Shown here piece after piece: positions 22,401-33,893 of a stretch of DNA of 64,000 bases. The stretch comes from Phanerochaete sordida (taxonomy: Eukaryota; Basidiomycota; Agaricomycetes; Polyporales; Phanerochaetaceae), in the NCBI GenBank assembly GCA_019973155.2, contig BPQB01000032.1:248001-312000 (forward strand). The letters run 5' to 3'. The notes under the pieces are model-generated. The model was not told where the DNA came from and did not search any database. It saw nothing but the letters and a program-made list of their open reading frames with translations. Made by a program: the position numbers and the translations under genes. Positions within the stretch are counted from its first letter, which is position 1, and each line of letters starts with the position of its first letter.

Positions 22401-23356
22401 TTGGCATTCCGTTGCCATCTGGACCAACGTCCAACGGCCATGCTTCCGCAGCGAACAGGACGCATATACCTAGAGAACCTGAACCACAGCGTCAGCACAC
22501 TGGTGTGCCTGTCGAGGTGATTGACTTGCGTTTCTCTGTGCAATCCAATGTTTCCTCACGCTCTCTCTCCCGAAAGGGCAACGATGAGCAGCTCGCTTTG
22601 CAAGGGGATGCTCCTCGCGAACGAGCAAGGCCGTCGCTTCCACATGAGCGATCGGCACCGCCACACGTGACCCCTCCGATGCCAGCGTCTGGTGGGAACA
22701 TCCCTCCCTCCCCTCGGGCTGCGCAAGGTCATTCAACTGCACCCGCGTCTGCTGCACCCTCTCGGAGAGGGTCTTGGAGCACGTCGGACGGTGCAGCCGT
22801 CCCACGCCCATCGTCTTCGGCTTCTGGGCATCTTCCACCTCTGCCTGTCTCACAACGCCTTCCTGCGTCATCGCTGCCCAATCGCATCCCCCCAGCGCAG
22901 CTCTCGCCGACCCTGCAGCCTCATAGAAGCCCGCGGATCGTGTCGCCAACGCATAACGGCCCGATCAGGCTACCACCGCTGAGTCCGCCCCAGGGTAGCA
23001 GCCTGCGTTCGCCGACTCGGAGTTCGCAGCCTCTGCCCGGACCCCCACCGCCTGGTCCATCATCAAGCACCTCGCTCAGCAAACCCGTTAGTCCGAAGGT
23101 CACCAGGCGCACGCCGCCGCCGCCCTCGTCTCGGCCTAAGTCACCTCTCACGAGAGAGCGCAGCCTCAGCGGCACGCTTCCCTCGTCGATACCTCTCGGC
23201 CAGAAACATTCGCGAATGTCTCCGGTCAGCATATTCCCCGCACCCGTGTCACAGTCTACACCGCTGCCCGCCTCTCGAGTACCCAACGTTGGAACGGATT
23301 CTGACGGTAATATCCTACCTGCACCGCCACAAGTCAGTGCTGTCCCGGTCGATTAA
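19433..23356 (+). CDS. Sds3-family transcriptional corepressor protein, extended
   Basis: Predicted subunit of an Rpd3L/Sin3-type histone deacetylase complex in the nucleus. Exon 1 encodes an acidic, disordered region (LSELTEDEQENVK, EEEEEEEQSGPAKALEEEE) with the conserved box RKRGGIVPAPMWDWAYKG. The Sds3-like core is EALDVLATIELRYAMLREK ... MEQLAWEEALVHQ, then HLHAELDQRKDTRLELARKR, with VANVTKRRKLDENGVWSWWK and a second coiled coil ending RRIVERPVP. After three short introns a single long exon continues REISAPPTLRDLIKASPFDS into roughly 690 residues of Pro/Ser/His/Gln-rich sequence with short tandem repeats and an Arg/Glu coiled coil. Much longer (about 1,250 residues) than yeast Sds3. I treat the last frame as the same gene because the frame runs through from the acceptor near 21240. 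Confidence 0.72.
21470..21511 (+). repeat. In-frame 12-base tandem repeat (NPANHP units)
   Basis: Codons spell NPANHPANHPANHP: about three 12-base units within the Sds3-family gene, a candidate length polymorphism. Confidence 0.8.
22304..22345 (+). repeat. In-frame polyhistidine tract
   Basis: Nine His codons, two Val, then three His, written with both CAC and CAT, in the disordered C-terminal half of the Sds3-family protein. Confidence 0.85.
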
Positions 23357-24723
23357 TATTCCACTTGTTCGCATGACCCGTGTCTGTTTTACCAGTTTAT
23401 TTCATTCACTTCGCTATGTATGTACTATTCAGTGCTCTCCGGTCGTAATGTATCAGGGATTTTCTTAGCTTCTCATTTCCTCCGCGCGCTTCTAGCGGGC
23501 GGCGTTGGCGCCGCGACCTCGCACCACCACGTCAGCAGCCGCAGCGCAATTCGGAGTACCATAAACTGGAATGCTCCTGCTTCTTAAAGCAGGTCCCGAC
23601 GCGGTGAGTGTGCGGCCTCCAGCGGATCTTGGGAGCTGACCCGCGTAACTGCAGAGCCAATACACCCGTGCGTGCTCGTCGTGCCCCATGGTCGCAACGC
23701 GCGCCGTGCGCCGCTGGAAAGCACGGATGCTTCTGGGCAGCGCGGACCCGCCACCGCGCCAGAAGCGCGCTGCCCCGCACGTTCGCCCACCCGCCGACCA
23801 ACCATGCACGCTCGCCGGCACCGCGGGTCCCCGGCACCTTCGGCCGTGCACCCGCGGTGGGTGCACCGCGCACGATGTGGCTGCCGGTGGCGGCTGGGAT
23901 GAATGGACGAAAGACGCGGCGGGCGCCTTCCAGAGCGGCCTGGCCGGTCGTGCTTTGTCTGCACGCGTGCCTGGTCTGTGCCGGCGCTGTGCCCTGTGGG
24001 ATCGCCACGTACCGCGGGCCAAGAGGATGCCAGGGGTACCCGCTGCTACTCGCTCTCCTGCGGCGGATCTGCGTCTCGACGATGTTCGTGTACGCTTCCT
24101 CAAGCTGCGCGGCGTGCAGGCGAGCACACCCGCCGCTCCGTGCTCGCTATCTAGCCTTTTGCCTTTAGGCATGGACAGGGCTGCTTCGCGATTGTGCCCT
24201 TGCACGATGTCGTCGTGGGCCGTTGCTGCTGCTGTCAGGCGACGCGAAATCTTTCGCGGTGCCTCTCGAAGCGCGCTGCCAATCCGACATGCACTCGGAC
24301 AGGGATTCGCGCGCGTGCGGTGGTGATGAAGTCATCTGCGCGCGGGTCCCTGCCCCTCGGTGAACTATAGACACCGCGCGACACAGCGCTACACGGCGGT
24401 GTGGAGAAGCTGGGCAGATTTGCAATTGTTTGTGGCCGCACAGCAAGGGTGTCGTTCAGCGTTGTACTCTGAGCAGCGATCCGTGGGACGCGTCTGTGGA
24501 CAGCACGGATCATCGTTAAAGCCCGCGCGGTGTCATAGGACGGGCCCTGCTCCGTGACAGCTCCTGCTCGCGCCAGGCGTCCGCTGCAGTGCAGCGTGCA
24601 TTCATCATGACCACAAATAGCGCGTGCATTGTCGCCCCAAAATACAAAATAATACTACGTTTTTAGCAGATCCACAGAGTCGCGTTAAGTTATGTCATCC
24701 CAAATACAGTCCTGCACATCCCG
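23357..24723. other. 1.37-kb gap, strongly GC-rich in its middle
   Basis: Between about 23480 and 24300 all six frames are unusually open because of high GC (frames of 150-237 codons on both strands overlap one another). None has a recognisable domain, signal peptide or splice pattern. I do not call a gene. Confidence 0.4.
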
Positions 24724-25467
24724 CTACACGAAGTCCTGCTGGTAGGTGGCACGGCGTTGCGCACTGCAAGAAATGTATTGTGAGTACTTTGTGCGCCTCC
24801 GGCCCGCCGCGCTACTCACCGTTGCCTTTTGATACGTTCCGCCTTCTCTTCGACTTTACTCCACGCGGTCCACGCCAGCGTGCCCACTGCCGCAGCACCG
24901 ACAAGGAGCGTCGTAAATGAGACCTGCGAGACGATCAGTACACGCGCACCAGGGTAGCTCGACAGCACTCACCGACTCGTCGGACGCCGAACCGTCCCGC
25001 AAGTAAGGCCGCAGGCGCGAGGGCCCGTCGAACATCACCGGCGGGGGCAGCGCCGCGGGAAGCGGGTGCGCCTGGGCGGGTGCGAGGGCGCGCGAGTGGA
25101 TGAGGCGGGTGCGCGGCCCCGAGAGGCCGCGGGGGCGTGCCGGGCCGTCGTAGAGCGTCGGCGCGGGGAGCGCTTTTGGGGGTGCGCGCGCGGGGGCGGC
25201 GAGCGCGGAGGTGCGCAGGGTGCGTTCGGCGGGGCGCACGCGCGAGCGCGCGGCGTCCGCGAGCAGTTTTGAGGACTCGCCGAGGCGGCTCGGCGCGTCG
25301 AAGATGTCGAAGATGGGGAGGTCGAGGGGCTCGTCGAGCGGGAGCGCGAGGGCGGCGCTGCTCATCGAGCGGCGGCGGGCGAGGGGGAGCGGGGCGGCTG
25401 CGCGGCGGGCGAGCGCGCGCTGCGACGCGACGAGGGCTTGGCGCACGGCGGAGGAGGAGGTGGCCAT
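24724..25467 (-). CDS. Small mitochondrial membrane protein with FDxPxRL repeats
   Basis: Unknown function. Starts MATSSSAVRQALVASQRALA and continues through an Arg/Ala-rich, acid-free stretch to PLARRRSMSSAAL: a classic mitochondrial presequence. Next come three spaced copies of one motif, FDAPSRLG, YDGPARPR and FDGPSRLR, in a Pro/Ala-rich region. After an intron (GAGTCG|GTGAGT) the exon encodes one membrane helix SFTTLLVGAAAVGTLAWTAW and a basic tail VEEKAERIKRQR; a second intron leads to the last 13 residues ending TYQQDFV. About 210 residues. The splice choice is supported because both introns restore a membrane helix and a short charged tail in one frame. Single-pass inner-membrane topology is inferred. 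Confidence 0.65.
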
Positions 25468-27806
25468 TTTTGTGTGGATGGAGATGCGGGGGCAAGACAC
25501 GGAACAGGAGAGCCGCAGGAGTGCCTATTTATGCTGCCCTCGGGTGCAGGTACCTCTGCGGCTTGGCCAGGGCGTGTGTCCCCTCTGCGCGCGCTGTGCC
25601 AGAGACCCATCCACGCATGCCGCATCCGGACAGGAACGTGTCCGGCGATGGTGCGGGAACCCTTATTCGGACCTGCAGCCCTTCGGACGAGCAATTTTTC
25701 GCTTTTAGTAATTCGACGATGTTCCAACCGAGGCGCTGTGTGTCTGGCACGACACGCCATAAGCAGAAGAGCATGCGCAATCCTGTTTTGTATTCGGTCA
25801 GGACGCAGAGTAACGAAAGAAGTGAAATGTTACCTGAGTCCGCATAAACGCCACGATGCGTATTGGACGCTGGCCCCTTGGCCGACTGGCACAAGTCCTG
25901 GTCCCACAACGTGCCTGCCGCGAGAGTGCTTGGTTCCCAACTTTGCTCGCTGAATTTGCAAGACTCGGCATCTGGGCTGATGGAGCTGGAGAACGTGCTC
26001 AAGAATAGATCCAGTCGCGAGCACAGGCCATAGTCACAGGAGGCTACAAAATAGACAGGCACTCAGTGTCAACGCTCGTCAGAGGCAGGCCAATGACTCA
26101 CGAGAGAATAAGGGCCGGTCTCGGCGGTGATACAATAGCGGTCACCTGTGCAGCATTTAGTTCCCCAGGGCTCGTACGCGGTAGTATGGAAGACAGCTTG
26201 GTGGAGCGCTGCGGCTGGAATTATCCTCCCTCCGAGTGGAGCGGCCAAAGCGATGGGAGAATGATAGGACATTGAGCGTATCCGACCAAGCGTATCGCAT
26301 TGACGGATAGCTATCGGTGGCGACCCTCGGCGGGGCTCTCAAGGGCGAGGGAAAAGCTCGAACATTCAGCGTCAGAATATTCCGGTGCCTAGTGTATTCG
26401 GCGTTATGTGGACACGGAGGGGCACGTTCCTGCGCTCCACGGACATGGACATCCCACCATTGTCTGAACTGCACATGAACTTACCAGGTGAACACGCGCC
26501 CGGCCGCATGGAGGCCGGTGTCGGACTTGACGTTCTACAAATTCAGGTCAGGCAGCCTAGAGCAATGGCGCTGGGGCAGTGCTTACATCAGTATTTGGTA
26601 TTTAGATGCCCTGGAATGTCAATTTTACCTACCATGACTCGGCTTCAGGTGATTGTCCGTTGCTGCACCGATGTTCTGCGGGCAGTTCACAGGAATGACT
26701 GCACCTCCCCGACGTTGATGCGGTACCTGCTGCTATCCGATAATAGTGCTGAACGTAAGCATCGGACGGGGTTTCGAAGGTTGAGACTCGGATTTGAGAG
26801 CAGGCATCGGAAATGAGATCGGAGGGTGTCCGTGCGGCCACCGCCTCAAGACTAGCCTGTACATATATTCTTTGCAGTACGTTTGGACAGGGCAAGAGTT
26901 GGATCTTACATTGCGCTTTCCCGCGAAGACCGGAGAGGGTGCGACGTCGCTTATCTCTGCGATACCAACTGGACGCGGTTCAACGGCGCCTAGCGAAGGC
27001 TTCGTGGCGTCGCGTTATGTAATCACGGACGCTTATTTTCAGGCGGCGGGGACCTCTGAACGCCCCCTGCGGAGGCTACTCTGCCTGAGCAGCCGTCAGC
27101 GCGTCCAAACCCCGTCCTAGTCTCGCCAAGGCGCACAGGCCTGCCCGGCCTCGAGCCGAAGGAAAGAAAATCCCTACAGTCGCGTAGAAAATGACATCAG
27201 TAAATTTATTTGGTCTCAGAATCGGCCATACTTACAAGGGCAGAGAATCTATTCTTACAAGTGCGACTGTAGTGGCAGAAAATACGAAAGCAAATTTGAT
27301 GGTGCCACATGCGTCAGCTCTGAATACCAGTCGCATCTATCCCCAGACCAGTCTCACGCCACTTGCGCACCTTTGTGTTCGCACTCAAATCGCCTTTGGG
27401 TCAAACTGGCCCCGATTTTTTGGCTAGCCTGGATAGAGTCATGGTCGACGGAGTCTTGTATCTCATCTCTTCTCTGCCCTACAACTCGGAGCTCTTTGAA
27501 AAGCCTAAACGTCGATCGTACTAGAATCAGACCAGCGGCCGTACGCGATATGATAGAGGTAGCACGTACTTTGGCAGAATGATGCCCATACATCTGAGAC
27601 GAAGAACAATGAACACAGATCAAATCATGGATGTCTTCGCTGGTCGCGCAGCGAACCCGGGTCCTCGCGTGCATCTTTTGGTTATTTGATCCGACTTGGA
27701 TTAGGCCGAGAGGAAATAGGAGTTTATTTCTCGGCAAGCACATCGGAGTAAGGAGGTTTCATGACGGTTCTCGTATGACCGTGTTTCGTTCACGAACCCT
27801 GCTGTC
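25468..27806. other. 2.3-kb gene-poor stretch
   Basis: The longest gap in the window. Base composition is closer to even than in the flanking genes. Frames such as plus 26385-26816 and minus 27354-27743 show no domain, no terminal inverted repeats and no reverse transcriptase or transposase motif. Could be decayed sequence or an unrecognised lineage-specific gene. Confidence 0.4.
25524..25533 (-). promoter_or_regulatory. Possible TATA element of the mitochondrial protein gene
   Basis: Minus strand CATAAATAGG about 57 bases before the ATG. Confidence 0.35.
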
Positions 27807-29064
27807 TTACCATCGGTCATACTCGAACCTGCCGTGCAGCCTGGTGATGATCTCCTGAAAGTCAGGCTCGTTGTCAGGCGTAATATAGCCATGTCGAACC
27901 ATAAAGTCGATCAAGGCTGCGATGACGTTCTCAGTCAAACGGACTTCGATGTGACCAGCAAGTGCTCACCGGTAGCGCAGTTTGTCTTAAACAGTCCTGC
28001 GCGCATCTTCGGAATAATCTCTTCCAGGCTCAGAAGCTGAAGTAAGGGCAGCGTAAGCTCTAGCCTGCGTGATCAGCTTATGGACGCACCTCGAAAGATT
28101 CAACTTCCCCATCTAGCGGCTTTGGTTGGAAGGCCGCAGGGTCGGCATCCGCAGGTACTTCCAGGTCGTACAAATATCTGAAAGGTCAATGCTTGAATAT
28201 ACGCTTTGACTAGTCTGAGAGCGGGACTTACTCGACTTCAGGCTGTAGCCATCCTTCGGAAGTGCTACGTACTATGAAATCACCATCCGTTGCAGGAAAG
28301 CAGGAGAAGGGCACGCACCTGAAAAAGTAGCTAATGCTGCCCACCGACTTCGCGTGCTTCCTGACAATATCCTCCGCCAGGCTCGCCTCCTCCATGCTCT
28401 CCTTGACCAGCGACTCGAACGGGCTGTACCCCGCGGGGATACCGCCCGCAACGCTGTTATCAAAGTAGCCCGGCCACGTCTGCTTCGTCTTCGCCCGCTT
28501 CGGGACCCACACCCTGCACCCCGCGGGGCCCGCCCCGTCCTTCACGAACACGTTCATGTGCACGCCATACGTCACGACGCCGAAGAGCGCGCACGCCGCG
28601 CGCTCCATGCAGAACGCGTAGTTCCCGCCGTCGCCCGCCGCGCTGTCGTCGCGCGGCGCGTCGTGCACGCCGAACGGGCGGCGGAACACGGGGTACAGCT
28701 CGCCGCGCCACTTGCGCGGGCCGATGACGCCTGCGTGCAGCCCCTCGTCGCGCCAGCGCGCGAGCAGCGCGGCGAGCGCGCCGCTGCGCTTCGCGGGTGT
28801 GTCTGCCCAGGACGCGAAGCCGACGCAGGGCGCGGGCCCATCGAGCGCGAACGCGAACGGCTCCTCGCCGGGTGCCGCGCGCGCGTTCTCGGCACGGAGC
28901 TGCGCGACGATGGATGGGCGCAGGAGCCCGAGGGCGGGCGCGGAGGGATCGGCCGTGAGTCGCCAGGGGACGAGCTTCTCGGCGGAGCGCGTGGGCGAGA
29001 AGTTGTCGCATGCCTCGACGAGCTGCAGGTAGCTCTGCGGGGCCGTTGGGGAAGGCTCAGCCAT
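27807..29064 (-). CDS. DUF4743/Nudix hydrolase (Tnr3 N-terminal-like)
   Basis: Nudix-fold pyrophosphohydrolase of the type found at the N-terminus of fission yeast Tnr3 and in plant NUDT20/24. Starts [20 protein letters not shown]; the DUF4743 part includes [12 protein letters not shown] and [34 protein letters not shown] and [19 protein letters not shown] lead into the Nudix box, which runs from [16 protein letters not shown] to SMEEASL with the G-x5-E-x7-xE-x2-EE spacing. A 54-base in-frame intron with GTGCGT...GTAG ends lies near 28268-28321; then [24 protein letters not shown], a Leu-rich exon and the end GRFEYDRW. Family members hydrolyse oxidised thiamine diphosphate analogues or similar; this substrate is inferred. 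No thiamine pyrophosphokinase domain is fused, unlike Tnr3. Confidence 0.85.
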
Positions 29065-29376
29065 CGTAGCGAGTGGGTGTGTAGGAAAGAGCGGAAGTAT
29101 AGGATGTGAGATGAGGGTCAGGAGGAAAGCCGCGCAGGCGAGTCACCGCAGCGGCCACGCCGTCAATCGTCAGACGATCTCACGTAGCCGGGGCGACGCG
29201 CGCCGAATCGTGCGTGGTAGGTGTGGCAGATATTGTCCAGATAATATGTTACATGGATTTAAGGTAGATAAAGTAAACGGTATCAAGAGACACGATGCGT
29301 TGTGGATGCAGAGAATTGGTCAGACAGCGGACCTCGAGTAATGAAGTAGAGGATTATGGTCGGTAGTCAGAGATGC
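29065..29376. other. Intergenic region, Nudix promoter and Rtf1 3' flank
   Basis: 311 bases; no coding pattern seen. Confidence 0.5.
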
Positions 29377-31464
29377 TCAGAAGTCGCCGAGGTCGATGTC
29401 TACGTCGTCCAGAACAGAGGTCTCGAAGCTGACGGTAGTGTCACCAGGCTTCGTGCTTGAAGGCCTTGCAGGGGTGTCCGAGGGAGGGGCAGGGGTGCCG
29501 GCTTCAGTTCTCGAGACAGGCGTGCCTGGGGTGCCGGGCCTAGCGTGGCAGTAGACAAGAGGGCAGAGCATGAAAGACGTGATCAACATGGGGTAGCAGA
29601 GCGGTATACCAGAGATGAGTAATGTGGAGGAGTACAAACCTTGAGTCGCCGTTTTTGAGCATCCTCATGCGATCAGGTGTGGCGGTACCGTTGCCGTGGG
29701 CAAGCTTGCGCTCTCTGCGCTTTCGTTCCGCCTCGATCATCTCCGCTTTACGAGCGGCCTCCTGGTTCGCTTTGCGGTTCCGCTCATTCAGCCTCGCAAG
29801 TTCATCCGCCTGACTGCTCCTCGGGCGAGCAGGTGTGTCGCCAGTGAGAGCAGCGAGCTGAATGTCGATTTCGGCAACTTCCGTATGGTCGTTTCGCCGT
29901 AGAGCAAGTGTCCGAGCCTGGTTCAAACGCGACTTCTCCAGGGTGATTTGTGCAACACTCTGCTTCTTGTTGATCTGCGCCCTTCGAGAGATCATATTGC
30001 TTATGTCGGCCTGAAGGTAATATTAATACGAGGCCACAGCCGACGACAGGTCAAGACATGCCTCTGTGAGCGATTGAGAGGTTAGTTTCTTGATTTGTTC
30101 CCGTTTCTTCTGGACTTGATGCTTCGTTGGGAGCGGTATTTTCTCAGCTTCGCAAACTCGGACAACGCGATTCCATTCTTTCTATTCGCGAATATAAGAG
30201 AAAGCACTGGGAAGACGAGCAGTAAACGGACGGACTTCTGTGATAGTGCTGTTGGAGATCATGTTCATTGGGAAGCTTTTCTCTGACGCGCCATGTCGAA
30301 GGACAAGTTCTTGATTTGCGGGCTGATCATTAATCTTGTAGGCGGTGACGAGCTTCGGAGATACCTCTAGAGGAGTTATGCGAGGGTAGGATATCCTTCA
30401 CCATAAGTGGAGTGAACACATACCGACGATTTCGCAAGCGCGGTATATTGAGTGCCCGTCTTCGGACCCTATGCAGTACCTCACCCATGCCCCTGCGAGA
30501 AGTGAGCTGGGCGAATGCACAATGGACAGGTTTTCAAACCTTTGACCAAGTCTTCGAACCACGGTGTGAGGTAGTACTTGGCAATATCGTCTCTGTAGAG
30601 GAATATGCCTCCAATCTCGAACAGTCCGGCTGGCTCGTCGTCATGGTGAGATTTGGCAGCCTTTCGTGAGTCCTTGTCATCATAGATGTCGAATTTGTCC
30701 AGCTGGCCGTCCTCTTCTTCTTCGTCCGAAGTCTCCATATCCATCGGAGACGAAGAGCGATCACGTCGAGGCGAGTCCGTCCTTGTCTGCAAACATCTCA
30801 GCGTCGGAGGTTCTGATCGTGAATGAGCCGCCATACGCGTTTCTTCTCATCTTTGGCTTTCCGCTTGGCCTTCAGCTCATCAAGCTTGCGCGACTTTTCC
30901 TTAGTTGCGCCACGCTGAGCATGCTGGCCTGAACGTTCGTGAGCAACACGTCACACAGTCGTGAGAGCGTGGGACGCACGTTTGGCAGCCTTAGAAACTG
31001 AGTCCTCTCCTGCGCCACTACGGTCTCGGAGCATTTGGTCCAAGTTGCGCTTGTCCTGTATACGTTGGATCTCCTCCTGGCGTTGCGCAAGGATACCTTC
31101 CCGCTCAATTTCGGTCATGTCCATCAATCTGTATATTCATGTTTGAGCCCATTATCATCGTAGTGAATAGAGAGCAAGTACCGAGCCCTGTCCTCTTCAT
31201 TGATGTACTTTCCCTCGAGTGGGAAGGGATTGGAGTTGTCTTCCTCATCACTCCCGGATTTGTCGTCCTCGGATTCCGAGTCTGACTGTGCCGCTCTATT
31301 TTCACGCCTTCAGCGTCGTCTAAGGGCAAGCCAATGGTGTATAAAGCTCACTCTGCTCTGCGCCGCTTCATGGTCCTATCCGCTTGGCGTTTGCGTCGCT
31401 TCTTCTCGGTGGCTCCAGCAAGCTCGAGGAGCTCGTCAGAGAAATCCCCTTCGGAATCGGACAT
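29377..31464 (-). CDS. RTF1: RNA polymerase II-associated factor Rtf1 (Paf1 complex)
   Basis: Transcription elongation factor; in known systems it recruits Paf1C to polymerase, stimulates H2B ubiquitylation and binds Spt5 through its Plus3 domain. Starts MSDSEGDFSDELLELAGA, then acidic and basic stretches (DSESEDDKSGSDEEDNSNPF, EGKYINEEDRAR), the histone-modification-type region LMDMTEIEREGILAQRQEEI, and RNLDQMLRDRSG. Plus3: GLFEIGGIFLYRDDIAKYYL, TPWFEDLVKGWYVRYLIG, PVYRICEI, NQELVLRHGKSEKSFPMNMI. A coiled coil (SRRAQINKKQSVAQITLEKS, QADELARLNERNRKANQEA) and a Pro/Thr-rich tail ending DDVDIDLGDF complete it. Six or more introns. Divergent from SOF1. Confidence 0.9.
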
Positions 31465-31787
31465 TGTGTAACTTGGCGGGTGGGCGGAGAAGGAAAAGGC
31501 GCGAAAAGGGGACGATGAACAAGGACAGAACAATGCCCAGCGATGAGGGACAATGCGAGAGTGGGGGACCCGTTCCAAGTTCGCCTACGGACCGTGCGCT
31601 TAACTCCACGTGGCGTTACAGGCGCCCGAATTTCTCTAGACGCTCAATATCTCCTCTGTCCCGCACTCCCATTCTCTTGCTCGCTGCTGCACACGCTCGA
31701 GCAGTCAGTCTCCTACAAAATCTGCTAGTATCAGGGTCTGGTTAAAGGCGCGTTTGATATCTTGCAGCTCTGCGTTAGTCAGAAGCA
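31465..31787. promoter_or_regulatory. Shared promoter region of RTF1 and SOF1
   Basis: 323 bases between two divergent ATGs of nuclear RNA-metabolism genes. No convincing TATA box. Co-regulation is an inference from spacing only. Confidence 0.45.
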
Positions 31788-33589
31788 ATGGTGGTGCGTT
31801 GGTGACTTCTACAAGTCTTTACCAGACTTGACGTCCGGCACGGCATTCAGAAAATATCGGTGCTGCAACATGCACCCTCGTCTCACTTGCCAAGTCGCCC
31901 CGGAGACCCGACGCCGACTTCAAGAAATTTGGACCCCTTGATGCACCCTTTCGCCAAGGCCAGAGAGCGTACTCGTGCACTCAATGCAGCGAAGATTGAA
32001 CGCATCTTTGCAAAGCCGTTCGTTGCGGCGCTCGAAGGTCATTTGGAGGCCGTAGAAACAATGTCACGGAGACCGGAGTCTTTGACTGCAATTGCCAGTG
32101 GCAGCTGGGACGGAGGTATGTACGTGTCGCTCCAGGATGCAACGAGTCCACCTTCGGTCTGACCTAGGCTCCACCCGCCGTAGGTCTCGTTGTACACGAC
32201 ATCGCCGAACGGACGCACCTGATGCGGGTGAATGACGCGCACAAGGGCAAGGTCACTGGCGTGTGCTTCGCCGACGAGCATCGGCTCCTCAGCTGTGGAG
32301 TTGACCGCAATGTTAAACTTTGGGATACCAGAGAAGTCGACGAGAATGGTGCGGGTCCGTCGGAGGTGAGTACTACACCGCCGCCGACAGAGCTTCTTGA
32401 CTCACGACGTTCCAGGCACGGAAGCCTCTGAGTATCTTCCCTGGGAAGACAGCCTTCAAGTACGTGTCGATCTCTTCGCCTGTAACAAGCGGGTCCTCAC
32501 GTGAGATTTTAGTTCGATAGACCATCATCGGTCAGACCCTGTCTTCGCAACCGCCTCTACCATAGTCCAGGTTTGGGATGAGACCAAGTCAGTGCAGATT
32601 CTCTTGTCTCTGTGTCCCCTGCTCATGCTTTTGCTCTGGACAGGAGCGCGCCCATATCCAACCTCACTTTCCCCACATCGACCGAGACGATATCCGCGGT
32701 CAAATTCAACTTGGCAGAGTCCTCAGTCCTTGCCAGCATAGGTTCAGATCGAACATTCACGCTCTATGACATTCGTACTGGCAAAGCCGAGCGGCGAGTG
32801 GTCATGCAGGTCAGTACTTAGCCTTTTGCTAGTTCTATGTTTCTTTGCTGACCCAAAACTATAGATGAGGAGCAATGCCCTCTCTTGGTCGCCGACATTC
32901 CCGACGTCCGTCCTTCTGGCATCAGAAGACCACAACCTGTACACCTTCGACGTCCGCAACCTCAGCAACCCATCGCACATATACAAGGGTCATGTCGCGG
33001 CGGTCACATCGTGCGACTGGAGTCCAACAGGCCTCGAGTTCGTCAGTGGTGGCTGGGACCGGACCGTGAGGATATGGAAGGAGGGCGTTGGGACACAGCC
33101 GGAGGTATACCACACAAAACGGATGCAACGGTAAGCGAGGCACCTTCGCTTCGAGAGCTGCGACTGATCATTTTCTCAGCGTCACTTCGACGCTGTTCTC
33201 CGCCGACGCACGCTTCGTGTTGTCCGGCTCAGACGACGGTAACTTGCGCATATGGAAGGCGAAGGCGTCCGAGAAGCTCGGTATCGTCACGACGCGCGAG
33301 CGCGCCGCCATCGAGTACCGCGACAGTCTCCGGGAGAAGTGGAAGTTCGACCCCGAGGTCGGCAAGATCTCGCGGTACGTGCCTTGGTGCTTTTCGTGTA
33401 TTGCACTCCTTATTCATCATCTGCAGGACCCGCCATGTACCGAAGCCGGTGCACAAGGCCTCGCAGCTCAAACGCACGATGCTCGATGCTCGCCGCGTCA
33501 AGGAGGAGCGTCGGCGCAAGCACACGCGTGCTGGCGACAGCAAGCCGAAAGCGGAGCGCAAGAGGGTTGTTGTCGCGGAGCAGAGCTAA
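31788..33589 (+). CDS. SOF1: Sof1/DCAF13 WD40 protein of the small-subunit processome
   Basis: Nucleolar U3 snoRNP-associated WD40 protein needed for 18S rRNA maturation. The coding sequence opens with a six-base exon (ATGGTG, 31788-31793), a 57-base intron, then KISVLQHAPSSHLPSRPGD, matching the family's N-terminus. Next come TSRNLDPLMHPFAKARERTR, WD blades (SGSWDGG, LLSCGVDRNVKLWDTRE, VQVWDETKSAP, LASIGSDRTFTLYDIRTG, ASEDHNLYTFDVRNL, FVSGGWDRTVRIW, FVLSGSDDGNLRIWKAKASE) and the diagnostic Sof1 C-terminal domain (KLGIVTTRERAAIEYRDSLR, RHVPKPVHKASQLKRTML) with a Lys/Arg-rich end. About eight introns. Complete and well conserved; DCAF13-type ligase role is known only in animals. Confidence 0.92.
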
Positions 33590-33893
33590 AGCCTTCTGCA
33601 TATCTGGCTCTCATCTATGTGTTGGGGCGGTGCGCTATATTATATTTGTGCAGACAGCTAGCGTACAATTGTTTAGGGCGACAGATGACATCAGTCCTCG
33701 AGTGTCAGATAAAACCCGTCCGGAAGGTAATCTCATCTCCGCAGCGGCCAAATCTTCCATCCACGACCCATGCGATTTCGGCGAGAGATCTGTCTCCTAG
33801 ACATGCTCGAAATCGACGAGACGCTACTCATGCACACCTGCCTGGCAAGCCTGGCGGGGAACTCCGGCGTGCGCAGACGGTACGCCGCGATTG
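33590..33893. other. Convergent 3' region
   Basis: 304 bases between the stop codons of SOF1 and the kinase-like gene; presumably two 3' untranslated regions. Nothing else seen. Confidence 0.5.

Noticed and set aside
23492..24205. 237-codon minus-strand frame as a gene
   Set aside because: Equally long frames on the other strand; openness is explained by GC content.
27620..27700. GGTTCG-containing segment as a tRNA B box
   Set aside because: No matching A box or cloverleaf on either strand.
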